55,698 nucleotides of DNA, taken from contig JAFMCU010000008.1 of the NCBI GenBank assembly GCA_017857595.1, positions 1-55,698 of the forward strand. Reading direction: 5' to 3'. The notes beneath the pieces were generated by a model, which worked only from the letters and a program-made list of their open reading frames with translations, did not search any database and was not told where the DNA came from. The translations under genes were made by a program, and so were the position numbers. Shown here piece by piece: positions 37,889 to 47,333 of the stretch. The DNA is from Thermoprotei archaeon (GTDB lineage Archaea; Thermoproteota; Thermoprotei; Gearchaeales; Gearchaeaceae). Every line of letters begins with the position of its first letter. Position 1 is the stretch's first letter.

Positions 37889-38867
37889 AAGTTATCCTGA
37901 GATAAGGTTGAGAAGATTAAGGAAAAGAAAAGAAATAAGAGAATTGGTTAAAGAAACGGATTTGAATGTTGATGATTTTATTTTGCCAATCTTCGTAAGA
38001 GAAGGGTATAACATAGTTGAAGAGATAAACTCCATGCCAGGAATTTATAGATATTCAATTGATAAAATGATAAAATTTATAGAAAAAAATTTGAAGCTGG
38101 GTATTAAAAGCTTTATTTTGTTTGGAATACCTAATTATAAAGATGATTTAGGTTCTGAAGCGTATTCCAAAGAAGGAATCATTGCTAAAGCTGTTAAAGA
38201 AATCAAAAAGAATTTTGATAACGTTATTATCGCAACTGATGTATGTTTATGTGAATACACAAATCACGGACATTGTGGTATAATTAAAAATGGAGTTGTA
38301 GATAATGATCATACGATTGAATTGCTTTCCAAAGCTGCTTTAGTTTATGCCGAAGCTGGAGCCGATATCGTAGCACCTAGTGCAATGATGGATGGGCAAG
38401 TTAAAGCTATAAGAAGAGTATTAGATACCAACGGTTATAAAGATACAATCATAATGTCATATTCTGCAAAGTATGCCTCAAGTTTTTATGGACCTTTTAG
38501 AGAAGCTGCATATTCAACTCCTCAATTTGGTGATAGAAAAGGATATCAAATGGATTATAGGAATGTTAGAGAAGCTTTAAGAGAAATTCAGATTGATATT
38601 TCAGAAGGTGCTGATATTGTCATGGTAAAACCAGCATTATCCTACTTGGATGTGATCAGGATTGCTAAAGATAATTTTAATATCCCTTTAGCAGCCTACA
38701 ATGTAAGTGGTGAATATTCAATGGTAAAAGCTGCTTCATTAGCAGGATGGATCAATGAAAAGGATGTAGTTTTAGAAATTTTATATTCAATAAAGAGAGC
38801 AGGTGCAGACATAATCATTTCATATTTTGCTGAAAAATTTGCTGAGTGGTTCAAAGAAAAGCAATAA
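37866..38867 (+). CDS. hemB: delta-aminolevulinic acid dehydratase (porphobilinogen synthase)
   Basis: This 333-residue enzyme condenses two aminolevulinates. The zinc cysteines are all present (Cys127, Cys129, Cys137 in DVCLCEYTNHGHCG), so it is a zinc-type enzyme. The Schiff-base lysines are in MSYSAKYAS and MVKPALSYLD. It is the last gene of the first heme operon. Confidence 0.96.
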   Translation: MEILKAIESYPEIRLRRLRKRKEIRELVKETDLNVDDFILPIFVREGYNIVEEINSMPGIYRYSIDKMIKFIEKNLKLGIKSFILFGIPNYKDDLGSEAYSKEGIIAKAVKEIKKNFDNVIIATDVCLCEYTNHGHCGIIKNGVVDNDHTIELLSKAALVYAEAGADIVAPSAMMDGQVKAIRRVLDTNGYKDTIIMSYSAKYASSFYGPFREAAYSTPQFGDRKGYQMDYRNVREALREIQIDISEGADIVMVKPALSYLDVIRIAKDNFNIPLAAYNVSGEYSMVKAASLAGWINEKDVVLEILYSIKRAGADIIISYFAEKFAEWFKEKQ

Positions 38868-38914
38868 TTTATACAAAAATTTTATTGAGTGATTTTTAAA
38901 ATTCTTTTATATAT

Positions 38915-39652
38915 TCATAACCATTTTATTTTCCTTAAATAGATAGTTAATATTATTCCAAGAAAAACTAGAGGTAATAAAAAATATAAAGATTCAATGC
39001 TTGAAAAATTTGATGGCAAAGTTGCATAGGTAACTGCATAAATACTTGCTATTGCCGTTATCGGCAAGAATATAAAAGAGATTGAGGTTAATTTTTTAAT
39101 TATATTATTTAGTTCATTTTGAACCTCTGTTAAATATATGTTATAGATATCTGAAGATCGTGTGAGTAATATTTCAGCTCTTTCATAAGCAAATTCTACT
39201 TCATCCTTTATCTCTTGACTGATATATTTTGATAATTTTTTACAAAGATAATACAATGAAGAATAATCTAAATACAAATTCTGTATAGCTTTTCTTAAGT
39301 CTTTAATTTGTTTTATATCTTTGAATTTACCTTCTGTTATATTATACAATACCGTATCGAATTTTTCAAAAAGTTTTGTTCTATTTATACCTAACAAGTA
39401 TACAACCTCATTTAAAATACCTTCGATTATTTTATTGAGTTCGCAACTATCAAAATCTATTCCCTTTAATATTTCATACAGCTTTTTCGAATAAACGATC
39501 AAATTGCTATCTATGATAGAAAAATACTGTGGAGTTCCTTCTAGATCTAATCTAATATGAATACCTTTATCATCAAAAATTACCCGATAAACGTTTAGCT
39601 TATCCTTAGAAATATAATTTGGAAATTCTGTTAATATAATTTTGCATCTCAT
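38915..39652 (-). CDS. CorA-like membrane protein with a degenerate selectivity motif
   Basis: The protein has 245 residues: an alpha/beta N-terminal part, long coiled helices (about 95-190), then two C-terminal membrane helices. This is the layout of CorA/MIT-family metal channels, including the pre-TM sequence LTEVQNELNNIIKKLTSISF. The family signature G-M-N after TM1 is replaced by Y-A-V-T-Y, and the protein is shorter than usual (about 320). So it may be a changed-specificity or non-transport member. It is inserted against the direction of the heme genes between hemB and hemL. Confidence 0.6.
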   Translation of the reverse strand: MRCKIILTEFPNYISKDKLNVYRVIFDDKGIHIRLDLEGTPQYFSIIDSNLIVYSKKLYEILKGIDFDSCELNKIIEGILNEVVYLLGINRTKLFEKFDTVLYNITEGKFKDIKQIKDLRKAIQNLYLDYSSLYYLCKKLSKYISQEIKDEVEFAYERAEILLTRSSDIYNIYLTEVQNELNNIIKKLTSISFIFLPITAIASIYAVTYATLPSNFSSIESLYFLLPLVFLGIILTIYLRKIKWL

Positions 39653-39838
39653 AAGATAAATAGAGATAAATTTTATTTAAACATAATATTAAAACTAGAA
39701 AGATTTTTAAATATTTTTATCCTAAATTTATACATTATTATATCATTATAAACTTATTGAATATTTAAAGAAGACTTCTTATGTTACAACGCTTTATTAT
39801 ATGATAACGTTTTAGAGAAGATAATTCTAATTTTAAAT

Positions 39839-41113
39839 ATGAAAGAATTAATCAAAAGGGCTAAAAAGTTTTTAGTTGGCGGTGTGAATAGCCCTGTTAG
39901 ATCTTTTTTGTATGTTGGAGGAGAACCTTTAATAATTAAAGAAGGAAAAGGTTGCAGATTAATAGATGTGGAAGATAAAGAATATTTAGATTATATTTGT
40001 TCATGGGGTGCTATTATCCATGGTCATGCGAATGAGTTCATAGAAAATAAGGTTGCAGAAGCATTAAAGAAAGGTAATAATTTTGGGTTGACTACAGAAA
40101 TAGAAATTGAACTAGCTGAGATGATTTGCAATTCTATTAAATCGATTGAAAAAATTAGATTTGTCAACTCTGGTACAGAAGCGACAATGTCTGCTATCAG
40201 ACTAGCAAGAGCTTATACAAAAAGAGATATAATAATAAAATTTGAAGGTTGTTATCACGGTCATGCTGACCATTTTTTATCTAAAGGAGGCTCAGGACTT
40301 GCTACATTTGATATTCCTTTAAGTCCAGGCGTTCCTAAAGAAATTGTTCAAAATACGATTACCTTACCTTATAACGATATTCAAAATCTGGAGGAAACAT
40401 TTGAAAAGCTAAAAGATAAAATAGCATGCGCAATTATTGAGCCAATCGCCGGGAATATGGGTGTTGTGTTACCCGATCTAGATTTTTTAAAAAGATTAAG
40501 GAAATTATGTAGAGAGAATGGATCATTGTTGATATTTGATGAGGTGATAACTGGCTTTAGAGTTTCGAGTAATGGAGCTCAAGGTTTATTTAATATTGAA
40601 CCTGATATAACATGTTTAGGAAAAATAATAGGAGGAGGCTTTCCTATTGGAGCTTATGGAGGTAAAGAAGAAATCATGGATATGATCGCCCCTTTAGGTC
40701 CGGTATATCAAGCAGGCACTTTAGCGGGCAATCCAATTGTTATGACTGCAGGAAAAGCTGCTCTTGAATTGATTACAAACTTTACTTATGACTACTTGAA
40801 TAGACTTGCTGAAAAATTAGAGAAGGGTATTTATGATGCAGCTAATGATTCAAAAATTGAAATACTAATTAACAGAAAAGGATCAATGTTTAGTTTATTT
40901 TTTTCAAACAAGCCTGTAAAAAACTTCAATGATGTAAGAAATTCTAAATATGACTATTATAAGAAAGTCTTTTGGTATTTATTAAAAAAAGGAATACTAT
41001 TGCCACCCTCTCCTTTCGAAAGCATGTTTCTAACTACAAAGCATACAGATGTAGAAATTGAAAGGACTATTGAAGTTTTTTATGAAGCATTTTCAGGATT
41101 AAAAAATGAATGA
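39839..41113 (+). CDS. hemL: glutamate-1-semialdehyde 2,1-aminomutase
   Basis: This 424-residue PLP enzyme converts glutamate-1-semialdehyde to aminolevulinate. The PLP lysine is Lys262 in CLGKIIGGGFPIGAYGG; FVNSGTEATMSAIRLARA, GCYHGHADHFL and FDEVITGFR are also kept. It is first of a second heme operon, with 186 bases of AT-rich non-coding DNA before it for a promoter. The 3' end overlaps hemE by eight bases. Confidence 0.95.
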   Translation: MKELIKRAKKFLVGGVNSPVRSFLYVGGEPLIIKEGKGCRLIDVEDKEYLDYICSWGAIIHGHANEFIENKVAEALKKGNNFGLTTEIEIELAEMICNSIKSIEKIRFVNSGTEATMSAIRLARAYTKRDIIIKFEGCYHGHADHFLSKGGSGLATFDIPLSPGVPKEIVQNTITLPYNDIQNLEETFEKLKDKIACAIIEPIAGNMGVVLPDLDFLKRLRKLCRENGSLLIFDEVITGFRVSSNGAQGLFNIEPDITCLGKIIGGGFPIGAYGGKEEIMDMIAPLGPVYQAGTLAGNPIVMTAGKAALELITNFTYDYLNRLAEKLEKGIYDAANDSKIEILINRKGSMFSLFFSNKPVKNFNDVRNSKYDYYKKVFWYLLKKGILLPPSPFESMFLTTKHTDVEIERTIEVFYEAFSGLKNE

Positions 41114-42134
41114 TATATTCATAAGAGCATGTTTCGGTAAAGATGTAGAATATATCCCAGTATGGTTTATGAGGCAAGTGGGCAGATATTTGCCAGAGTA
41201 TAAAAAACTAAGAGAAAAATATTCATTATTTGAATTAATAAAGAATCCTGAACTTTCAGCTTCTCTTGCTTCCTATGCAGTTAAATTTCTAAATGTGGAC
41301 GCAGCAATACTTTTCTCTGATATAACCATACCTTTAATGTCTATAGGAATAGAAATAGAAATGACAGAGAATTTTGGGCCAAAAATTAAAGATAGAAAAG
41401 AAGCTCTCGAGAAAATAAAGAATATAAATTCATTCAATGCAAAAGATCACATGCCTTTCTTATTTGAAGGAATCCAAAAATTAAAGAATTATCTTAATGA
41501 TCAAATCCCTATAATAGGATTTTCTGCTGCACCGTTTACTTTAATAAGTTATTTATTTGAAGATGGGCTGAGTAGAGATTTGACCAAAACGAAAATTTTT
41601 ATGTTGAATAATAATGATGAATGGAAGATAATAATGAAAAAGATTACATACATTATTAAAAGATTTCTACAAGAACAAATCAACCATGGAGTAAATGCTA
41701 TTCAATTGTTTGATAGTTGGGTAGGTACACTTTCGAGAGAAGATTATGTGAATTACGTCAAAGATTATACAAAGGAAATATTCGAAAGTTTACCAAACAA
41801 TATTCCCAAAATTCATTTCTCATTAAATTCAAATCATCTCATTCAAGATTTCGCGGAACTAAATTTTGATGTGCTTAGTATAGATTGGAGAATTGGTATT
41901 TTTGAAGCATACATAAAGGCAAATCATAGAAAATCGATTCAAGGAAACATGGACCCTGTTTTTGCTGTTGTCGGCGGAGAAATCATGGAAAATAAATTAC
42001 AAAAAATTTTAAATGAGTCGGAACAAATCAGAGGATACATATTCAATTTAGGTCATGGCGTTCTTAAAGAAACTCCTGTTGATAATCTTATAAGGATTGT
42101 AAATATTGTTCATAATAAGAGGCAGAAGAAATAA
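41106..42134 (+). CDS. hemE: uroporphyrinogen decarboxylase
   Basis: This 342-residue enzyme converts uroporphyrinogen III to coproporphyrinogen III. The invariant substrate-loop PVWFMRQVGRYLPEYKKLR is at residues 18-36, with FSAAPFTL in the middle and NLGHGVLKETP near the end. Presence of HemE shows that heme goes by the coproporphyrinogen route, not the siroheme route of most archaea. hemH starts in the TAATG junction. Confidence 0.95.
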   Translation: MNDIFIRACFGKDVEYIPVWFMRQVGRYLPEYKKLREKYSLFELIKNPELSASLASYAVKFLNVDAAILFSDITIPLMSIGIEIEMTENFGPKIKDRKEALEKIKNINSFNAKDHMPFLFEGIQKLKNYLNDQIPIIGFSAAPFTLISYLFEDGLSRDLTKTKIFMLNNNDEWKIIMKKITYIIKRFLQEQINHGVNAIQLFDSWVGTLSREDYVNYVKDYTKEIFESLPNNIPKIHFSLNSNHLIQDFAELNFDVLSIDWRIGIFEAYIKANHRKSIQGNMDPVFAVVGGEIMENKLQKILNESEQIRGYIFNLGHGVLKETPVDNLIRIVNIVHNKRQKK

Positions 42135-43033
42135 TGAAAGGTATTTTGTTGATGGCTTATGGTTCTCCAAGAAATTTAGAAGAAATTGAACAATATTATA
42201 CGCATATTAGAAGAGGTAGGAGGCCTTCAAAAGAAGAACTTAATGAGTTAGTTAAAAGGTATAAAGCAATAGGTAAATCACCTTTGTATGATATTACTGT
42301 TAACCAAGCAAAAAAACTGCAGGAGAAGCTATTTAAAATGAAATCCAACACGAAAGTGTTTTATGCTATGAAGCATTCCGAACCTTTTATTGATAAAGTT
42401 GTTCAGCAAGTAGTAAATGAAGATATAAAAGATTTGCTCTGTATCGTACTAGCCCCACATTACTCCCAAGAGAGTGTTGAAACATATTTTAAGATTGTGA
42501 AAGAAAATGTATCGAGATTAGGAAAAGAAATTAGAGTTGAATTTGTTAAACATTGGTACGAATATGAAAAATTCATTTATGCATGGGTAAGAAGAATCAA
42601 GGAAGTTGAAGAAAAAATAGGACCCAATAATTGGCTTGTTTTTTCTGCTCATAGTTTGCCAGAAAGAATTTTAACCATAAAAGACCCGTATGTTGAACAA
42701 CTAAATGAAAGTTGTCAATTGATTGCGAAAAAATTAAATAGAAATGATTGGAGTTTTTCATTTCAAAGTGCAGGAAAAACTAATGATAAATGGCTCGGAC
42801 CTGATTTAATTGAGCATTTAGAGGAGTTATATAAAAATGGTAAAAATAAAATAATTATCGCGCCTATAGGATTCGTATCTGATAATTTAGAAATTCTTTA
42901 TGACATCGATATAGAATGTAAGAGTTGGGCTAAAAATATAGGTTTGACTCTTGAAAGATGTAGAATGTTAAACGATGATGATGATTTCATAGATTGCTTA
43001 GTAGATATAACCAAAAATTATGATTTTATCTAA
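42134..43033 (+). CDS. hemH: ferrochelatase
   Basis: This 299-residue enzyme inserts iron into proto- or coproporphyrin. MAYGSPRNLEEIEQYYTHIR at the start, SPLYDIT, and the catalytic histidine His173 in FSAHSLPERI match the family. Length of about 300 without a long C-terminal tail is compatible with either the protoporphyrin or the coproporphyrin type. It is the last gene of hemL-E-H; the porphyrinogen oxidases and a HemQ are not in the window. Confidence 0.93.
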   Translation: MKGILLMAYGSPRNLEEIEQYYTHIRRGRRPSKEELNELVKRYKAIGKSPLYDITVNQAKKLQEKLFKMKSNTKVFYAMKHSEPFIDKVVQQVVNEDIKDLLCIVLAPHYSQESVETYFKIVKENVSRLGKEIRVEFVKHWYEYEKFIYAWVRRIKEVEEKIGPNNWLVFSAHSLPERILTIKDPYVEQLNESCQLIAKKLNRNDWSFSFQSAGKTNDKWLGPDLIEHLEELYKNGKNKIIIAPIGFVSDNLEILYDIDIECKSWAKNIGLTLERCRMLNDDDDFIDCLVDITKNYDFI

Positions 43034-43744
43034 CTAAGGTTTAATTGAAAAGTAAATTCTTCTGTTTGTTCTTCCTTTATTCTCTAATTTTAGAACTTCT
43101 ATATTGCCAATCTCGCCCAAATGTGAAACGTGGGGTCCGCCATCAGCTTGCTTGTCAATTCCTTCAATTTCCACTATTCTTATTTCTTCCACTTCAGGAG
43201 GCTGAGCTTCAGCTAGCTTAACTAGTCCAGGTTCTTTTAGTGCTTCATGTCTATTAACAAAATAAACCTTAACTTTGCTGTCCAATTTGATTAATTCATT
43301 TGCTTTGTTAACTAGAAATAATATTAAATCTCTATCAAATTTATCAACACTGAAATCAATCCTTGATTTATCAACTTGTAATTGATTACCTGTAATGAGC
43401 GCATTTAATTCTTTATAAAAAACAGCGCTTAATAAATGTGCAGCTGTATGCATTCTCATTAGTCTATACCTTCTTTCCCAATCTAAAATTCCTTGAACCG
43501 CATCACCAACTTTAATTCCTTCCTTATCTATTAGATGAACGATTTCGTCTTGTTCTTTAACGACATCTAAAACTGTATACTCAACATTATTACATACTAA
43601 TTTACCTGTATCGTGATCAACACCTCCACTTGTTGGGTAAAAGGCTGTTTGATTTAATATAACTTTATTTCCTTCAAATTTAATTACTTCAGCTTGAAAT
43701 TCTTTTATATAACTATCATATAAATATAAAGCTTTTGTTTTCAT
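43034..43744 (-). CDS. alaX: AlaX-type alanyl-tRNA editing protein
   Basis: The 236-residue protein has the editing domain of AlaRS without the synthetase. Zinc ligands are HTAAH (about 98-102) and the later GGPHVSHLGEIG segment. It hydrolyses Ser- (or Gly-) mischarged tRNA-Ala. The glycine-rich motif lacks the cysteine found in many relatives (QADGGPH), which occurs in other archaeal AlaX. The length fits AlaX-M. Its stop is directly next to hemH (convergent). Confidence 0.88.
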   Translation of the reverse strand: MKTKALYLYDSYIKEFQAEVIKFEGNKVILNQTAFYPTSGGVDHDTGKLVCNNVEYTVLDVVKEQDEIVHLIDKEGIKVGDAVQGILDWERRYRLMRMHTAAHLLSAVFYKELNALITGNQLQVDKSRIDFSVDKFDRDLILFLVNKANELIKLDSKVKVYFVNRHEALKEPGLVKLAEAQPPEVEEIRIVEIEGIDKQADGGPHVSHLGEIGNIEVLKLENKGRTNRRIYFSIKP

Positions 43745-43777
43745 AATGAATATTTTAGATTCAAAGAATTTAAGTTT

Positions 43778-44647
43778 TCAAAAATAAAAGATTAATGGTA
43801 AAATGATTACAACTAATATAGTTAACCCTAGTCCATTCATTATTGAAACCATTGAGTATTGCTTACCTAGCTTTGCTACATAAATAGGTAAAGTATCATC
43901 CATTGTCGTAGCCCCTCCTAAGCTAATAAGCGAAACATTGCTCCCTTTTATAAAAGGAATAAGAATAATAGTTAACTGTTCTCTTAAAAAATTAGATAAA
44001 AAAGCTATTATTCCAAAGTAAGGCGATGAATAATAAGCCACAATAGGGCCTGCAAACGAATACCACCCCATACCCATTGCAATCACGAAAGAAATTTTCA
44101 AATTTATATTGAAAATAAAGGAACATAGTAATCCTGCGATTATTGAACCTAAGATTGAAGTTAAAATGGTTAACATTGAATTTTTTCCGCTTTTTTTAAT
44201 TAGTTCTATTGATATTTCTGAGCCGGTCAAAAGTCCAACTAAGACTGCAAGGAAATAGAGCTCATAAGAAACGATTATATCGAAAGGTAAATTTAAATCA
44301 AAAACAAAACCAATTAACCAACCTAATACTAAGACTGTTATGAAATACAAAGATGATCGATCAAACTTTACATACGACTTATCTAGGTATATTTTGGTCG
44401 ATAATAAGTTTCCTATTAAATAAGTTATGAATAAGGTTGATATTGCAAAAACAAAAGATAATAAAATTATATTGGTAAATAAAAAGGTATTTCCTATTAT
44501 AGAAGCCCCCCATAAGCTTATTGTAAATATTATACTTACAACAACAAAAAAGAATAATCTCTCTACTTTTATTCTAATTAATTTACCAATTACGGTGCTC
44601 ACAATATACAATAAAATGAATATAAATCCAAATGTGAAATCAGGCAT
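43778..44647 (-). CDS. lysO: LysO-like lysine/amino-acid exporter (DUF340)
   Basis: The protein has 289 residues and eight to ten membrane segments. The C-terminal half carries the family motifs GMGWYSFAGPIVAYY and FLSNFLREQLTIILIP, then LGGATTMDDTLPI. LysO (formerly YbjE/DUF340) exports lysine in E. coli; in archaea the substrate is untested. Confidence 0.82.
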   Translation of the reverse strand: MPDFTFGFIFILLYIVSTVIGKLIRIKVERLFFFVVVSIIFTISLWGASIIGNTFLFTNIILLSFVFAISTLFITYLIGNLLSTKIYLDKSYVKFDRSSLYFITVLVLGWLIGFVFDLNLPFDIIVSYELYFLAVLVGLLTGSEISIELIKKSGKNSMLTILTSILGSIIAGLLCSFIFNINLKISFVIAMGMGWYSFAGPIVAYYSSPYFGIIAFLSNFLREQLTIILIPFIKGSNVSLISLGGATTMDDTLPIYVAKLGKQYSMVSIMNGLGLTILVVIILPLIFYF

Positions 44648-44652
44648 ATAGA

Positions 44653-45408
44653 TTACTTAAATTTACGCTTTTCTAAAAAATCTTTCATTTTTGTTTTAGC
44701 TTCATTGGTTAAGGAAATCTTTGCTAATTCATCTACTATACTTGAAATAAAGTTTATTCTATGAATAGCTAAAATTTTCCTTATAACCGAGATTGCAGTA
44801 TTAGGTATCTTTGATAAATAATCTGATATCTCATGCACCCTTTCATTTATTCTATCTTTTTCAACAATTTCATCGATCAATCCAATTCTCAATGCTTCAC
44901 TGGCTGTTATCGGTTCGCCGCTTAATGCCAATCTAGCAACATTTCTTAATCCCATTATGAACATTCCAATAGAAAGAGCTAAAGGTGGAATTAAACCCAA
45001 TTTTGATTCAGGCAAAGAAAATAGAGCATCTGGAACAGAAATAACAAAATCTCCAAGTAATAATAATTCACAGCCTCCTCCATATGCCAATCCATTTACA
45101 GCAAACATGATAGGTTTTTCAGACTCTACAATAGCCATAATTGTATCTTTAAGCTTATTAAAGAAGTTTTTGGATTCGCTCAGATCCTTAAATTGATACA
45201 TGCTTTGAATATCATCACCAGCTGAAAAAGCTCTTCCATTTCCGGTTATGCAAATTAAATTGGTTTTTTCTGTATTAGCTTTTATTACAGACTCTTTTAG
45301 CTCTAACCATGTTTCCTCGTTCAAAGCATTAAGCTTTTCAGGACGATTTAACCTAATCCATGTCACATTCTTTTCATTGAAATATTCAATGTTTTTGAGA
45401 TTTCTCAT
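44653..45408 (-). CDS. enoyl-CoA hydratase/isomerase family protein
   Basis: I start it at ATG 45408 (MRNLKNIEYF), giving 251 residues, the family's normal length; the 44 codons that stay open upstream do not look coding. The oxyanion-hole motif is GRAFSAGDD, and GGGCELLLLGD and LPESKLGLIP carry the two catalytic glutamates, so a crotonase-type hydratase is likely. It would hydrate the enoyl-CoA made by an acyl-CoA dehydrogenase such as the one at the left edge. Confidence 0.88.
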   Translation of the reverse strand: MRNLKNIEYFNEKNVTWIRLNRPEKLNALNEETWLELKESVIKANTEKTNLICITGNGRAFSAGDDIQSMYQFKDLSESKNFFNKLKDTIMAIVESEKPIMFAVNGLAYGGGCELLLLGDFVISVPDALFSLPESKLGLIPPLALSIGMFIMGLRNVARLALSGEPITASEALRIGLIDEIVEKDRINERVHEISDYLSKIPNTAISVIRKILAIHRINFISSIVDELAKISLTNEAKTKMKDFLEKRKFK

Positions 45409-45590
45409 AAATATAGAATATGAAAAAATAATGTTATAGCTATTGTTTGAAAACAATTTAATTATATTTAGCTCGAATTTTTGGTTCGCATCTACAGCAG
45501 AAGAGCTAATGAATTTGCAACATATTAAATAATTTACCACAAACTATTTTATGTTAAAGTTTATTACAAATTCATTCTAAATTAAATCTG

Positions 45591-46676
45591 TTGGCTTCAG
45601 CGATATTAGGTTACATAAAAAATACAGAAAATTTAAGATCGATCGAGATTAAGGTAGAGGAATTTATAAACATCTCGAAAAGCTTAGGTTACGAAATATG
45701 TGACGTAGTAAGCCAATATGAGACAAAATTGAATTCTGCATATCTTTTCGGTAAAGGAAAGGTTGAGGAAATTAAGAAAAAGGCAAAGATGCTTAATTGC
45801 GAAACTTTTCTAGTTTATAATTCTCTATCTACAATTCAGAAAATAAATTTAGAAAATACACTCAATTTAAAAGTATTAGATTATAACGATCTTATATTGG
45901 AAATTTTTGATAAAAACGCAGGAGATAAAGTCTCTAAATTACAAATCGAATTAGCAACACTTCATAGGCTAATACCGTATATAAAGAAAAAAATATCAAA
46001 ATCAGTATTCAGAGACAGGCCAGGACCTAGAAGTTTAGGAGAATATGCTTATCATAATGTTTTGAGGCAATTAATATCTAGAAGAAAGAGAATAAAAGAA
46101 GAAATACAGTATTATAAAGAATTAAAAATAAAGGAAGTTGAGAAAAGAAAAGAAAAAGGTTATAAGGTTGTGTCCTTATGTGGGTTTTACAATGCAGGTA
46201 AAACAAGCTTATTTAATTCATTGACGAATTTAAAAAAGGCAGTATCTGATATTCCTTTTACTACTCTATCAAGCAAGTATTCATTAATTTCTTCATATAG
46301 AAACAGTTTCATGCTTGTTGATACAATCGGATTTGCATTTGATTTGAATCCATTCATAATAGACAGTTTCGATTTAACGTTAATGGATATTAAAAATTCA
46401 GACTTAATATTGTTAGTAATAGATGCTTCAGACGGATTAAGAATGTTGGAAGAAAAAATTAAAGCGAATTTAGAAATACTAGAACTGTTACAAATTGACA
46501 AGAAAATACTACAGCCTGTATTGAATAAAGTTGATTTGGTCGATAAAGCGGATTTAGTTGAAAAATTAAATTTAGTAAATAGCTTTTTTTTAGTTAAAGA
46601 TATACCATTTGTATCTTCAAAGGATAAATTTAATATTGACTACTTGTTGGATGTAGTAAATCAAAGACTTTTCTGA
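45591..46676 (+). CDS. hflX: HflX-family GTPase
   Basis: The protein has 361 residues, starting at TTG 45591. An N-terminal HflX domain with AYLFGKGKVEEIKKKA precedes DRPGPRSLGEYAYH. G motifs follow: G1 GFYNAGKTS, G3 VDTIGFAFDL and G4 NKVDL. HflX binds the ribosome and splits stalled or hibernating ones. Confidence 0.9.
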   Translation: MASAILGYIKNTENLRSIEIKVEEFINISKSLGYEICDVVSQYETKLNSAYLFGKGKVEEIKKKAKMLNCETFLVYNSLSTIQKINLENTLNLKVLDYNDLILEIFDKNAGDKVSKLQIELATLHRLIPYIKKKISKSVFRDRPGPRSLGEYAYHNVLRQLISRRKRIKEEIQYYKELKIKEVEKRKEKGYKVVSLCGFYNAGKTSLFNSLTNLKKAVSDIPFTTLSSKYSLISSYRNSFMLVDTIGFAFDLNPFIIDSFDLTLMDIKNSDLILLVIDASDGLRMLEEKIKANLEILELLQIDKKILQPVLNKVDLVDKADLVEKLNLVNSFFLVKDIPFVSSKDKFNIDYLLDVVNQRLF

Positions 46677-47252
46677 TTATTCTACTTTTATCTTTTTTCC
46701 TTCTTTCTTTTCTTGCTTTTTATTCAATGTAACTTCTAAAATGCCATTAGAATATGTTGCCTTTGAAGTGTCAGGATTTACTGGCACATTTAAAGGTATT
46801 TCTTTATAGTACTTTATTTTACCTGTAGTTGAGATCTTTAATTTATTATCAACAACATCTAGGTTTATTTCTTCTTTTGAAACACCAGGAACTTCTGCTA
46901 CAACTCTTATTTTATCTTCTTCCTCTATAACATCAACAAGAGGTTCTCTTTCTTCAGTTACTTCTATTGGTTTTGTAGGTCTTTTGGAAGGTCTTACATT
47001 ACCAAATTCTCGAATAATTGGTTTTCCATCAGGCCCTATAGTAATCGAATAACCATAGACAAACGGTCCAAATTCTCTTATTGTTTTTGAACCTGATTTC
47101 TTTTCCCTTACTAATTCCTTAGGAAAGACTTCCCATTCTCTTTCAAATTCTCTAAAAGCTTCTTCAAACCATTTTTCTATTTCTTTAAAGAAATCATTGT
47201 AAAATGATCTTCTTCTACGCCACCAACTTGGAAATTCTTCATCCTCGCTCAT
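46677..47252 (-). CDS. hsp20: small heat shock protein, Hsp20/alpha-crystallin family
   Basis: The protein has 191 residues. A charged, aromatic-rich N-terminal half (WWRRRR, repeated F-E-R-E-W) is followed by a C-terminal alpha-crystallin domain: VDVIEEEDKIRVVAEVPGV and YSNGILEVTLNKK, with the ATP-independent chaperone fold. The C-terminal I-x-I anchor is replaced by a Lys-rich end. A TATA box sits 30 bases upstream. Confidence 0.92.
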   Translation of the reverse strand: MSEDEEFPSWWRRRRSFYNDFFKEIEKWFEEAFREFEREWEVFPKELVREKKSGSKTIREFGPFVYGYSITIGPDGKPIIREFGNVRPSKRPTKPIEVTEEREPLVDVIEEEDKIRVVAEVPGVSKEEINLDVVDNKLKISTTGKIKYYKEIPLNVPVNPDTSKATYSNGILEVTLNKKQEKKEGKKIKVE

Positions 47253-47271
47253 AGTATATATGATTTAATTA

Positions 47272-47290
47272 GTAAAATATTTAAATTTAC
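47272..47290 (-). promoter_or_regulatory. TATA box of hsp20 flanked by a short inverted repeat
   Basis: On the reverse strand TTTAAATA (plus 47278-47285) is centred 30 bases before the hsp20 ATG at 47252, ideal for a leaderless transcript. GTAAA (47272-47276) and TTTAC (47286-47290) flank it as a 5-base inverted repeat, a possible repressor site. Confidence 0.45.
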
Positions 47291-47333
47291 TTTTACAATA
47301 ATGTTAAATTTTTATTAAAAAATTTTTATCTAT

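Noticed and set aside
45409-45540. 44-residue N-terminal extension of the enoyl-CoA hydratase.
   Set aside because: The family starts at about the internal ATG 45408, and the extension has no coding character.
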